From assembly GCA_947501355.1 (NCBI GenBank), contig CANMVA010000002.1:434001-498000 (forward strand): 64,000 bases of DNA. The letters run 5' to 3'. The notes under the pieces were generated by a model. The model ran no database searches. It saw only the letters and a list, made by a program, of their open reading frames with translations, and was not told where the DNA came from. The position numbers and the translations under genes were made by a program. The DNA is from an uncultured Paracoccaceae bacterium (GTDB lineage Bacteria; Pseudomonadota; Alphaproteobacteria; Rhodobacterales; Rhodobacteraceae). Below, one piece after another: positions 17,086-24,538 of the stretch; positions within the stretch are counted from its first letter, which is position 1, and each line of letters begins with the position of its first letter.

Positions 17086-17646
17086 CTAGTGCAGCTTCGC
17101 GCCTGCCTGCGCAATGGCGTCATCAATCAGCTTGTTCTGATCGGCAGCGGTCATCTGCTTGGCGACAACATCCTTCGCAGCGCCAACGGCAACCGCGATC
17201 GCAGTGTCACGCACTTCACGGACAGCACCCGCTTCGGCGCTTGCGATTTGATCTTCCGCTGCGGCCAGACGGCGCGCGATGGAGTTCTGGATGTCGATCT
17301 TCGCTTGCTCGGCTGCTTCCTGCGCTTCGGTGCGGGCGTGGGCGACGATGCGGTCAGCCTGTTCCTGCACTTCTTTCTGCTTGCGCTCATAAGAGGCAAG
17401 CAGGGTCTGCGCTTCTTCACGCAGCGCCTTGGCTTCGTTCAGATCAGCCTGAATGCCCTCGGCGCGCTTGTCGAGCATGCCGCCGATCATGCCGGGGACC
17501 TTGAGATAGGTCAGCAGCGCGATGAAGCACACAAAGCCGATGGCCACGACAAAGTCGGTATTGGCCAGCGAGAAGAAGGGCTTGTCACCCGCGGCCAGAG
17601 CAGGGCTGGCGGCAAGGATCAGGGGAACGGTCAGATATGCACGCAT
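17086..17646 (-). CDS. atpF: ATP synthase F0 subunit b
   Basis: 186 residues. It starts with a signal-like hydrophobic stretch (MRAYLTVPLILAASPALAA), then the membrane anchor VVAIGFVCFIALLTYL. A long charged coiled coil follows (DKRAEGIQADLNEAKALREEAQ and onward), forming the peripheral stalk. The N-terminal leader is seen in other Rhodobacteraceae b subunits. It is the last gene of the F0 operon, 4 bases after the b' gene. Together the b and b' subunits form a heterodimeric stalk. Confidence 0.95.
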   Translation of the reverse strand: MRAYLTVPLILAASPALAAGDKPFFSLANTDFVVAIGFVCFIALLTYLKVPGMIGGMLDKRAEGIQADLNEAKALREEAQTLLASYERKQKEVQEQADRIVAHARTEAQEAAEQAKIDIQNSIARRLAAAEDQIASAEAGAVREVRDTAIAVAVGAAKDVVAKQMTAADQNKLIDDAIAQAGAKLH

Positions 17647-17650
17647 GGGT

Positions 17651-18172
17651 CTATCCCTTCATCCGGGCGTTTACAGCCGCCGTGACGGTTTTGGCGTCTG
17701 CCTTGCCACCCAGCACAGCCACCAATTCCTTGGCGGTGTCCTTGGCCACTTCCTTGACGCTTTCAGCAGCGCTTTCGCGAATGGCCGCGATTGCTTTTTC
17801 GGACTCAGCGGCCTTGGCGGCAATCTCTGCATCGGCTTTCTGGAGTTCGACGTCCAGATCCGCCTGAATTTCAGCTTTTGCTTCCGCCACGATCTGACTT
17901 GCCTCGGCACGGGCATCGGCGAGAGCTTTTTCGTAAGCCTTCTCCGCTTCCACGGCCTTCAGCTTCAGCTCTTCGGCAGCCGCAAGGTCATTCGTGATGG
18001 TTCCCTGACGCTCTGCCAGAACCGCTGCGATGCGCGGCATCGCGATGCGCGACAGAATGAAGTAGATCGCGATAAGCGCGATCACCAACCAGAAGATCTG
18101 GTTCGGGAAGGTTGAGAACTCGAGCTGCGGCATGCCTGCCGCTTCGGTCCCGCCAGTTGTCTCAGTTGCCAT
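17651..18172 (-). CDS. ATP synthase F0 subunit b'
   Basis: 173 residues. An N-terminal anchor ([21 protein letters not shown]) is followed by a long alanine/glutamate/lysine coiled coil. The opening [25 protein letters not shown] is typical of the b' (AtpF2/AtpX) form found in photosynthetic bacteria and alphaproteobacteria. It pairs with the b subunit encoded next to it. The presence of two different b genes instead of one homodimeric b is a group marker. Confidence 0.94.
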   Translation of the reverse strand: MATETTGGTEAAGMPQLEFSTFPNQIFWLVIALIAIYFILSRIAMPRIAAVLAERQGTITNDLAAAEELKLKAVEAEKAYEKALADARAEASQIVAEAKAEIQADLDVELQKADAEIAAKAAESEKAIAAIRESAAESVKEVAKDTAKELVAVLGGKADAKTVTAAVNARMKG

Positions 18173-18249
18173 ATCGTCCTCCAGGAACCTTTTTGGTCAC
18201 TGAACGGGGCTCTGAAAGCCCCGCTCAGGCGTAAGGATCGTCTGTCGGA

Positions 18250-18486
18250 TTATACGGCGAACATCAGCAGCAGAGCGACGAGGAATGCAAAGATGCCCAG
18301 TGCTTCTGCGAATGCGATGCCGATGAAGAGCGTTGCGGTCTGCGATGCAGCAGCCGACGGATTGCGCAGTGCGCCCGCCAGGAAGTTGCCGGCAACGTGG
18401 CCCACACCGATAGCAGCGGCACCCGAACCGATGGCTGCCAGGCCTGCGCCGATGAATTGACCCATTTGTGCGATATCGCCTTCCAT
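18250..18486 (-). CDS. atpE: ATP synthase F0 subunit c
   Basis: 78 residues, a hairpin of two hydrophobic helices. Helix 1 is glycine-rich ([18 protein letters not shown]), the polar loop has RNPSA, and helix 2 contains the proton-carrying glutamate in [17 protein letters not shown]. It forms the rotor ring. It sits between atpB and the b' gene in the standard order. The carboxylate is Glu, as usual for non-gamma proteobacteria, and no sodium-type signature is obvious. Confidence 0.97.
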   Translation of the reverse strand: MEGDIAQMGQFIGAGLAAIGSGAAAIGVGHVAGNFLAGALRNPSAAASQTATLFIGIAFAEALGIFAFLVALLLMFAV

Positions 18487-18546
18487 TGGTATTCTCCTTA
18501 CGATGGAATTTGGTTGGAAACTTGGTTGTTTGGTTGAACCCTGGCC

Positions 18547-19296
18547 TTAGTGATGCGGATGCAGCGCGTCTTTCAGATAGACGCAGGTCAGGATGGTAAA
18601 GACGTAGGCCTGGATGGCCGAGACGAGCACCTCAAGCGCATAGATCGCGACGATGCCGAAGATCGGAATGAACGAGAAGACACCCAGCGAGGCGGCAAAG
18701 CCTGCGAACACTTTCAGAACGGCGTGGCCCGCCATGACGTTGCCCGCCAGACGAATGGAGTGGCTTACGGGGCGCACGAAGTAGGAGATCAGCTCGATGA
18801 TGGCCAGGATCGGGCGCAGCACCAGCGGCGCGCTGGAGACCCAGAAAAGCGACAGGAAGCCTGCGCCATTTTTCACGAAACCCAGCACGGTCACGGTGAT
18901 GAACACCGCGCCCGCCAGCACAGCCGTGACAGCGATATGCGAGGTCGTGGTGAAGCTCATCGGGATGAGGCCAAGAAAGTTGGCCAGCAAAATATACATG
19001 AAGAGCGTGAAGATGTAGGGGAAGTATTTGAGCCCTTCCTTACCTGCTACGTCTTCAACCATCTTGTAGACAAAGCCGTAGGCCATCTCGCCCACGGACT
19101 GGCTGCGGGACGGGACGATCGCGCGGCCGCGTGTGCCGACAACCATCAGAAGCGTCACGGCGACAACCGCAAAGAACAGCCACAAGGTGACGTTCGTGGG
19201 CGTGTACCAGTTGATCGCACCGTCGCCGAACAGCGGCTTGACGATGAACTGATCCATCGGGTGAATTTCGATGCCGCCTTTTGCTTCGTCTGCCAC
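18547..19296 (-). CDS. atpB: ATP synthase F0 subunit a
   Basis: 249 residues if started at the GTG at 19296 ([17 protein letters not shown]). A frame extending to 19533 overlaps atpI and is non-conserved, so I rejected it; MDQF at 19254 is a shorter alternative. Membrane helices are clear, and the essential arginine is in [15 protein letters not shown]. The tail has [24 protein letters not shown]. The subunit forms the proton half-channels against the c ring. It lies 5 bases after the atpI stop codon. Confidence 0.95.
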   Translation of the reverse strand: MADEAKGGIEIHPMDQFIVKPLFGDGAINWYTPTNVTLWLFFAVVAVTLLMVVGTRGRAIVPSRSQSVGEMAYGFVYKMVEDVAGKEGLKYFPYIFTLFMYILLANFLGLIPMSFTTTSHIAVTAVLAGAVFITVTVLGFVKNGAGFLSLFWVSSAPLVLRPILAIIELISYFVRPVSHSIRLAGNVMAGHAVLKVFAGFAASLGVFSFIPIFGIVAIYALEVLVSAIQAYVFTILTCVYLKDALHPHH

Positions 19297-19301
19297 GTCG
19301 G

Positions 19302-19652
19302 TCAGTCCTTCTTGTCGTCGCCCTCGCGGGCTTGCTGTTCTTTGGCCGCTTTGGCCTCTGCTTCCGCCTGAAGCTCCTGCGCGGTTCGCATCATCGTTTT
19401 GACGCCCGCCGCAAGGCCCAGCAGTATAAAGATCACCAGGAAGATCGGGAGTGTCCCGAACAGGCTGTCCAGCCCGTACCCGATGCCAAAACCGATCACC
19501 AAACCCGCGACCAGCTCGATCACCATCCGCCATGCCGTTTGGGCCGTCGAATAATGCTCGTCAGCGCGCGGAGCCGGTTCGAGGGATTTCTTGACCCCGC
19601 TGATCCGTTCCTCAAGCGCCTTGAGACGCTCTTTGTCAGGATCATTCGACAC
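19302..19652 (-). CDS. atpI: ATP synthase accessory protein AtpI/AtpZ
   Basis: 116 residues. A charged N-terminus ([19 protein letters not shown]) is followed by two helices with the family's glycine pattern ([46 protein letters not shown]) and a charged tail. It is first in the F0 operon. AtpI-type proteins help assemble the c ring or move magnesium. The start is GTG at 19652. A plausible promoter lies 29-57 bases upstream. Confidence 0.9.
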   Translation of the reverse strand: MSNDPDKERLKALEERISGVKKSLEPAPRADEHYSTAQTAWRMVIELVAGLVIGFGIGYGLDSLFGTLPIFLVIFILLGLAAGVKTMMRTAQELQAEAEAKAAKEQQAREGDDKKD

Positions 19653-19680
19653 GGTGAATCCTCACGCTGACGTTGGCCGC

Positions 19681-19709
19681 AAACTAGGTTTGGGGCGCGG
19701 CAGAGTCAA
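19681..19709 (-). promoter_or_regulatory. Candidate promoter of the F0 operon
   Basis: On the minus strand TTGACT (19709-19704) is separated by 17 bases from TAGTTT (19686-19681). That fits a sigma-70 type promoter with a good -35 and a modest -10, about 30 bases upstream of the atpI GTG. Confidence 0.4.
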
Positions 19710-19792
19710 TGACGTCTAAGCTCTTGTTATATATATATAATGACAGGCTGTCGCAGGGGTTTTCATATTCAACCAGATGGTTTATCTTTGGC

Positions 19793-20203
19793 TCAGACTT
19801 TGGGCAACCCGACTGCATCATGGGTCCAGCCCAGCGCTTCGTCCGCGTGGAATTGCTGCGCAGGGGTGACGTCTTCGGGCCGTTCAAGAAGGGCGGCGTA
19901 GAAATGCGTTTCGTCAGGATAGCGGGTGGAGACGTAGTAAAGCTGCGATCCGCAGGTCGCGCAAAAGCCACGCTGCTGCCCCGGAGAGCTTGCGTAGGTC
20001 TTCGGGGCCTGACCCGTCCAGCGCCAGCGCCCGTTCTCATGCCCGATCCAGGTGGTAAACGCCGATGCACTGGCGCGCCTGCAGCTTTCGCAATGGCAAT
20101 GGCCGACCCAGTTATGCGGCCCTGTCAGTTCAAAGGACGACGCCCCGCAAAGGCAATGCCCGCGGAGCGTCTGCTCGGATGCTTTGGCCGTGGCGCGTTC
20201 CAT
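19793..20203 (-). CDS. GFA/CENP-V family zinc protein
   Basis: 136 residues. Cysteine pairs GHCLCG, GHCHCESCRR and FCATCGSQLYY give the zinc-binding pattern of the glutathione-dependent formaldehyde-activating (GFA) fold. Most small proteins of this family have no proven formaldehyde activity, so the family name should not be read as function. It lies downstream of a 59-residue gene on the same strand and faces a divergent LysR gene, which could control both. Promoter sequence for the atp operon follows its stop codon. Confidence 0.88.
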   Translation of the reverse strand: MERATAKASEQTLRGHCLCGASSFELTGPHNWVGHCHCESCRRASASAFTTWIGHENGRWRWTGQAPKTYASSPGQQRGFCATCGSQLYYVSTRYPDETHFYAALLERPEDVTPAQQFHADEALGWTHDAVGLPKV

Positions 20204-20234
20204 AGGCGCACCATAGGCCGTCAGATCACGCGCG

Positions 20235-20414
20235 TCACCGAAGAAGCGCGCGCCGGGCGAAAGGGGCCAGGATCCGAGGTATCGTGAGCCGCAACCGCAG
20301 GCGGGGTTTGCGTGGCTGCAAGTCCGCTTTCATCTGTGCAAAGGCGTCCTGCTCTTTGCGGTATTCCGTGGCGGGCTGATCGGGGATAAAAACGGTAAGC
20401 AAAAGAGGGGACAT
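20235..20414 (-). CDS. Small protein of unknown function (59 residues)
   Basis: Below usual ORF cut-offs but well supported: ATG at 20414 with GGAG 7 bases upstream, codons continuing to TGA, and a gap of only 31 bases to the GFA gene on the same strand. The product opens MSPLLLTVFIPDQPATEYRK and has a basic tail (RKPRLRLRLTIPRILAPFARR). The tail resembles an amphipathic, membrane-associating helix. I do not recognise it. It is divergent from the LysR gene at 20506, which is the likely regulator. Confidence 0.6.
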   Translation of the reverse strand: MSPLLLTVFIPDQPATEYRKEQDAFAQMKADLQPRKPRLRLRLTIPRILAPFARRALLR

Positions 20415-20505
20415 CGCGAGGCTCCTTTTCGGGTGGGGCAGGATTGAAGCTAAAGACCTGCCGCGCCCCTGCTCAGCCCCTGAAACCGAAGGTGGAGTTG
20501 CAAAT

Positions 20506-21342
20506 ATGAAAGCCCCTGACTGGAGTGATCTTGCCTATTTCTCTGCCGTGGCCCGCACAGGGAGCCTGAACAAAGCGGCAGAAGAAACGGGTGTGAGCGC
20601 CGCCACGCTCAGCCGCCGGATGAAAGCGTTTGAGGCGAGCCTTGGACGGCGGCTGTTTCTGCATGGGGCGGACGGGTATGCGCTGACCTCGGAAGGGCGC
20701 GACTTGCTCAAACGCACCGCGCAGATGGAGGATGCTGCGCGTCAGATCGGTCAGTGGCGCGACGCCGGGCAAGGGCCAACCTGTGTGCGCATTTCGGCAG
20801 GGACGTGGACCGCGCTCGATCTGGCCCAGCGCCTGTCAGAGTTCTGGACGCCCGATGCGATCTGGCTGCCGGAATTCATGTATTGCGACCTGAACCTTGA
20901 TATCGCGCGGCGCGAGGTCGATATCGGCATCCGCAACGCGCGGCCCGATCAGCCATGGGTCGCCCGTCAACAGATCGGGCATGTGGATTATGCGGTTTAC
21001 GCAGCCTATGCGGATGTCGAGGGCTGGATCGGCCCATCCTGGGACACGCCCCTCACCCCGTCGATCCGCTGGGTGCAGGAGCAGCATGGCGCGGGCATCG
21101 TGACTAAGGCCAACAGCCCGCATCTGGCTTGCGCGCTGGCCAAGGCCGGGATTGGGCGTGTCGTCTTGCCGATGTTCATGGGAGAGCGCATCACCGGGTT
21201 GGTCCGTTTGGGCGACCCGATTGATGCCTTGCGCAGCGAGCAATGGTTGGTCTCGCATCACGAGGGGCGCAATGAGCCGCCTGTGCGGGCGGCCCTTGAT
21301 GCCATCGCAGCCTATCTGGCGCGCCGCAGCTGCGCGCGGTAG
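20506..21342 (+). CDS. LysR-family transcriptional regulator
   Basis: 278 residues. The HTH at about 5-65 is LAYFSAVARTGSLNKAAEETGV followed by SAATLSRRMKAFEASLGRRLF. The effector domain follows, with DLNLDIARREVDIGIRNARP near 125-145. LysR proteins usually control a divergent gene: here the small 59-residue gene and the GFA gene lie 91 bases away on the other strand. Effector unknown. An ArsR gene starts 8 bases after its stop codon and may share its transcript. Confidence 0.9.
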   Translation: MKAPDWSDLAYFSAVARTGSLNKAAEETGVSAATLSRRMKAFEASLGRRLFLHGADGYALTSEGRDLLKRTAQMEDAARQIGQWRDAGQGPTCVRISAGTWTALDLAQRLSEFWTPDAIWLPEFMYCDLNLDIARREVDIGIRNARPDQPWVARQQIGHVDYAVYAAYADVEGWIGPSWDTPLTPSIRWVQEQHGAGIVTKANSPHLACALAKAGIGRVVLPMFMGERITGLVRLGDPIDALRSEQWLVSHHEGRNEPPVRAALDAIAAYLARRSCAR

Positions 21343-21350
21343 GGTGCGCC

Positions 21351-21674
21351 ATGACCCCGCCCCTTGATACCGTTTTCGCGGCACTGGCCGACCCCACCCG
21401 CCGCGCCATCCTTGCGATGCTGCTGGAGGACGACATGGCCGTCACAGACGTGGCCGAGCCGTTCGAGATGTCGCTGGCTGCGATCTCGAAACATCTGATG
21501 ATCCTGACTAAGGCCGGGCTGATCTCTCAGGAAAAGCGCGGCCGTGTGAAGTGGTGCAAGCTGGAGCCGGACGCCCTACGCGATGCGTCGATCTGGATGC
21601 AGGGGTTCGGGCAGTTCGAGGCCGTGAACCTCGATGCGTTCGAGGCGTTTCTGGCGACCGAACTACGCGACTAG
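21351..21674 (+). CDS. ArsR/SmtB-type winged-helix regulator
   Basis: 107 residues: VFAALADPTRRAILAMLLEDDMAVTDVAEPFEMSLAAISKHL is the classic ArsR fold, with the recognition helix around SLAAISKHLMILTKAGLI. There is no cysteine cluster for metal sensing, so it belongs to the branch often paired with SRPBCC/AHSA1 proteins; no such partner is present here. Its TAG stop shares a CTAG palindrome with the convergent ClbS/DfsB-like gene. Confidence 0.9.
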   Translation: MTPPLDTVFAALADPTRRAILAMLLEDDMAVTDVAEPFEMSLAAISKHLMILTKAGLISQEKRGRVKWCKLEPDALRDASIWMQGFGQFEAVNLDAFEAFLATELRD

Positions 21675-22168
21675 GCCGCCGCTTTCAATCGCGCGCGGAT
21701 GTATTTCGCGGCGGATCGAAAATGACTTGGGCCAGAGGATTCCCCGTATCGGCCCATGGTCCACTTACCGTTGCCACCCGGCATCGGACCGCCGTAAAGC
21801 GCCGCGTTGCTGTGATCCTGAAGGGTGGCGACCAGCGCGGCTTTGCGATCCTCAAGCAACGCGCGCGCGTCGGGCCAGCCCAAATCGGCTTGATCCCGTC
21901 GGATCTTCGCGTTCAGCTCTGGCAACATTGACCATTTGTAGCCCTCGGCGGGCATAGGGATCGGCCCGCCAGTGGCGCTTTGCGCAATCCATCCCAGGTA
22001 AAGGTCGATCCATGCGGCGCGGTGGCCCAGCACATCCCTGATCGTGGTGCCGTCCTTATCCGGCTCAAGGGCAAGCGCCTCTGGCACTTTCTCGATCACT
22101 TTGCCAAGTTTGACCCATTCGGCGTCCAACACCGTCAAAAGCTCTGATTTCGATGTGGCTGCTGGCAT
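21671..22168 (-). CDS. ClbS/DfsB family four-helix protein (DUF1706)
   Basis: 165 residues, DinB-like. Family pieces are LLTVLDAEWVKLGKVIEKVPE, TTIRDVLGHRAAWIDLYLGW, the middle ELNAKIRRDQADL and the end YGESSGPSHFRSAAKYIRARLK. ClbS protects its producer from colibactin by hydrolysing it; most members of the wider family have no assigned substrate. It is convergent with the ArsR gene, overlapping it by 4 bases. A self-protection role here would be speculation. Confidence 0.85.
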   Translation of the reverse strand: MPAATSKSELLTVLDAEWVKLGKVIEKVPEALALEPDKDGTTIRDVLGHRAAWIDLYLGWIAQSATGGPIPMPAEGYKWSMLPELNAKIRRDQADLGWPDARALLEDRKAALVATLQDHSNAALYGGPMPGGNGKWTMGRYGESSGPSHFRSAAKYIRARLKAAA

Positions 22169-22236
22169 GATCGGCCCTCCTTTGACGGAAGGCTAGGCAG
22201 GCTTGGCCTACGGCGCTCTGATCTGGCTCAAACCCC

Positions 22237-23121
22237 TCAGACGTGGTCCCAGGTCTTGGCGACATCCTTGATGTATTTCAGGAAGGCCTGCACCTTTGGC
22301 GTGCGGTGCAGATCAACATGGGTCACCAGCCAGGTGGAGACGGCCCATTCCGGCATCGGTGACTTGACCTGCACCAGATCGGGAAAGCGCGCGGCTTCCC
22401 ATACCGGCAGAAAGCCGATCCCGATCCCGTTCAGGATCGCGTCTTCCAGCACACCGTCATCCGTGGCGGTGAAGATGATTCGATCCTCTGGCACATTCTG
22501 ACGGAGCCACCGGTAGAACGGCGCGCGATTGTCCTTGTTGTCATGGGTGACAAAGTCGTGGTTGGCGAAATCCTCGACCGAGTCCGGCTTGCCACGCGCC
22601 TCCACATATCTGGAGCAGGCGTAAAGTCCGAAATTCTGCGGCACGAAAGGTTGCACCACATTGTCGGGCTGATCAGGGGCCGTGCCCAGACGGAAGGCCA
22701 CGTGCGCCTCGCCATATTCGAGACGAAACAGACGCTCTCCGGTCAGAAGGCGCAGAACGATCTTGGGGTTCTGGCGTTGAAACTCCGTCAATGCGGGAAC
22801 CAGCAGACCCGTCACCGCGGTCAGGGTGGTAATCACCAGCTCGCCGCTGACGTCATCACCGCGGCCCTTGATGCGGCCAGAGAGTTGGGTGAGCTGATCG
22901 TCCGTGGCCTGCGCAACCTGCATCAGGTCCATGCCCGCCTCGGTCGGTGTGTAACCCCGCGCATGGCGCTGAAAGAGCTTGGCGCCCAGCCGCCCTTCAA
23001 GGCTGTCGATATGGCGGATGACAGTCGCGTGGTGCACGCCCAAGACATCCGCCGCGCCGCTCACCGTCCCCATACGCGCGACCTGAAAAGCCGTTCTGAT
23101 CTCATCCCAATTGTCCATCAT
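22237..23121 (-). CDS. LysR-family transcriptional regulator, divergent from azoR
   Basis: 294 residues. The HTH is MDNWDEIRTAFQVARMGTVS followed by GAADVLGVHHATVIRHIDSLEGRLGAKLF, with the effector domain after residue 90. Two adjacent ATG codons (23121 and 23118) are possible starts. The open frame continues to 23784 but runs antisense through the azoreductase gene and is not real. The 108 bases between this gene and azoR suggest it controls the azoreductase, as LysR proteins that sense quinones or electrophiles often do; that is inference. Confidence 0.9.
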   Translation of the reverse strand: MMDNWDEIRTAFQVARMGTVSGAADVLGVHHATVIRHIDSLEGRLGAKLFQRHARGYTPTEAGMDLMQVAQATDDQLTQLSGRIKGRGDDVSGELVITTLTAVTGLLVPALTEFQRQNPKIVLRLLTGERLFRLEYGEAHVAFRLGTAPDQPDNVVQPFVPQNFGLYACSRYVEARGKPDSVEDFANHDFVTHDNKDNRAPFYRWLRQNVPEDRIIFTATDDGVLEDAILNGIGIGFLPVWEAARFPDLVQVKSPMPEWAVSTWLVTHVDLHRTPKVQAFLKYIKDVAKTWDHV

Positions 23122-23229
23122 CTCACTCGCTGTGCAGAAACAAACATATGCTGTTGATAGGGGCATATTGCGTTCGCTCCTGCAAGGATCAACTTGGAGC
23201 GCAGACATCACGCTTTCAGGAGTAGCCCT

Positions 23230-23811
23230 ATGAACCGCACCGTTCTTCGCATCGACGCTTCCGCCCGCCGCACCGGCTCCATCACCCGCGATCTGAGTGA
23301 TCGCATCATCGAACGGCTCGTACCCGAGACCGTCATCACCCGTGATCTGACGGATGCCTTGCCGCTGATCGATGAAGCGTGGATGGGCGCGAATTTCACG
23401 CCTGCCGCCGACCGCGATGCTGCGCAGGCCGCAAAGCTGGCCCTGTCGGACACGCTGATTGACGAAATCATGCAGGCGGACACGCTGGTTATTGGTCTGC
23501 CCATCTACAATTTCTCTGTCCCGGCAGCTTTGAAGGCTTGGATTGACCAAATCGCGCGCGCTGGCGTGACCTTTCAATACAGCGAGACCGGCCCCAAAGG
23601 CCTGCTGGAAGGCAAACGCGCGATCTTCGCTGTGGCGTCGGGCGGCACCGAAGTCGGCTCTGACATCGACTTTGCCACCGGGTATCTCCGTCATATCATG
23701 GGGTTCATCGGGATCACCGATGTGCAAATCGTCCATGCGGACCGGATGGCGGTCGAGCCCGAAGAAACGATCAAAGCCGCGCACGCACAGGTCGACGCAT
23801 TGGCTGCCTGA
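23230..23811 (+). CDS. FMN-dependent NADH-azoreductase / quinone reductase
   Basis: 193 residues with a flavodoxin-like fold: RIDASARRTGSITRDLSDRI at the start (phosphate loop), then the FMN-site GLPIYNFSVPAALKAWIDQIARAGVTFQYSE and VASGGTEVGSDIDFATGYLRHIMGFIGI. AzoR enzymes reduce quinones and azo dyes with NADH and protect against electrophile stress. The ATG at 23230 (MNRTVL) starts the conserved part; an upstream in-frame ATG at 23194 lies in the promoter region. It is probably regulated by the divergent LysR. Confidence 0.93.
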   Translation: MNRTVLRIDASARRTGSITRDLSDRIIERLVPETVITRDLTDALPLIDEAWMGANFTPAADRDAAQAAKLALSDTLIDEIMQADTLVIGLPIYNFSVPAALKAWIDQIARAGVTFQYSETGPKGLLEGKRAIFAVASGGTEVGSDIDFATGYLRHIMGFIGITDVQIVHADRMAVEPEETIKAAHAQVDALAA

Positions 23812-23850
23812 TCTTTTGACAACATCTCAGGGTCGGCCTAGCGTCGGCCC

Positions 23851-24339
23851 ATGAAAGTCACTCGCAACACGCCGGATCAGCTGATCGTCGATCATTACTC
23901 GATCGTTCTGGCAATCATTATGATTGTCTTCTTTATCCTCTTTGTTGGTGTTGGAACGGTCATGGCTCTGGATGGCGCCTTGTGGGGCCTGCTTTTCGTG
24001 GCTGGCGGGTTCTTTTTCGGTGGGGCGATGCTTTATCAGACTGAGCGGGTTCAGGTGATCCTCGACAGATCGACCGGCCTTTTGACGATCCGCCGTCGCA
24101 ATATCATGCGCTACTCCGAAGTGGTCCATGATCTGGATGCGTTGGATCGGGCCATGATCGAAACCTCAACCGGTTCAGAGGACAATTCCCAGACCTTCCG
24201 CGCGACCTTGGTTCTAAGTTCGGGCATGAGCGCAGGCAAGCACCCGATTACTGAGGTCTATACGAGCGTCGCCGGTCCGGTTGAAGTTGCCAATGAGATC
24301 AACGCATGGCTTCGGCAGGGAAAGACGGCCGTGCAATAG
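23851..24339 (+). CDS. Membrane protein of unknown function
   Basis: 162 residues. Two adjacent hydrophobic segments span about 17-38 (SIVLAIIMIVFFILFVGVG) and 42-60 (GALWGLLFVAGGFFFGGAM). The C-terminal cytoplasmic part opens with VILDRSTGLLTIRRRNIMRYSEV, resembling a small beta-rich (PH-like) domain. It lies between azoR and the ffh leader, 40 bases after azoR. I do not recognise a named family; the layout recalls small membrane-associated proteins of the DUF3592 kind. Confidence 0.75.
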   Translation: MKVTRNTPDQLIVDHYSIVLAIIMIVFFILFVGVGTVMALDGALWGLLFVAGGFFFGGAMLYQTERVQVILDRSTGLLTIRRRNIMRYSEVVHDLDALDRAMIETSTGSEDNSQTFRATLVLSSGMSAGKHPITEVYTSVAGPVEVANEINAWLRQGKTAVQ

Positions 24340-24384
24340 TCTCAAGCGTGCTTGACTCGCACCGCCCAGCCACCTAAACGCCAC

Positions 24385-24510
24385 CCTATATCCGGAAGTA
24401 TGCACATCTTCCGGTCCCAGGCCATGAACCGGGATCGACATCCGTCAGCGCGTTGCGCCCACGGGTGCGTTTGTGCTTTGAGCCGTCCCTTCCTATTTTA
24501 GGGACATGTT
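24385..24510 (+). promoter_or_regulatory. Structured leader upstream of ffh
   Basis: Three hairpins can be drawn. CCGGAAG/CTTCCGG is at 24392-24414 with a 9-base loop. GGTCCC/GGGATC at 24413-24436 shares two bases with the first, so the two compete or stack. GTCCCT/AGGGAC at 24485-24505 is followed by ATGTTTTAAAG. The last could end transcription early or mask nothing but sit before the GAAGGAGG ribosome binding site. An RNA motif upstream of ffh has been reported in alphaproteobacteria from comparative work; whether this is the same motif I cannot check. Confidence 0.5.
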
Positions 24511-24538
24511 TTAAAGAGGCCGAAGGAGGGCCGAGGGC

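Noticed and set aside
23122-23784. N-terminal extension of the minus-strand LysR gene to 515 codons
   Set aside because: The extension is antisense to the azoreductase gene and precedes the conserved LysR helix-turn-helix start.
24345-24538. SRP (4.5S) RNA gene next to ffh
   Set aside because: Neither strand contains the conserved GGAAG...AGCAGCC-like SRP core; the hairpins fit a leader better.
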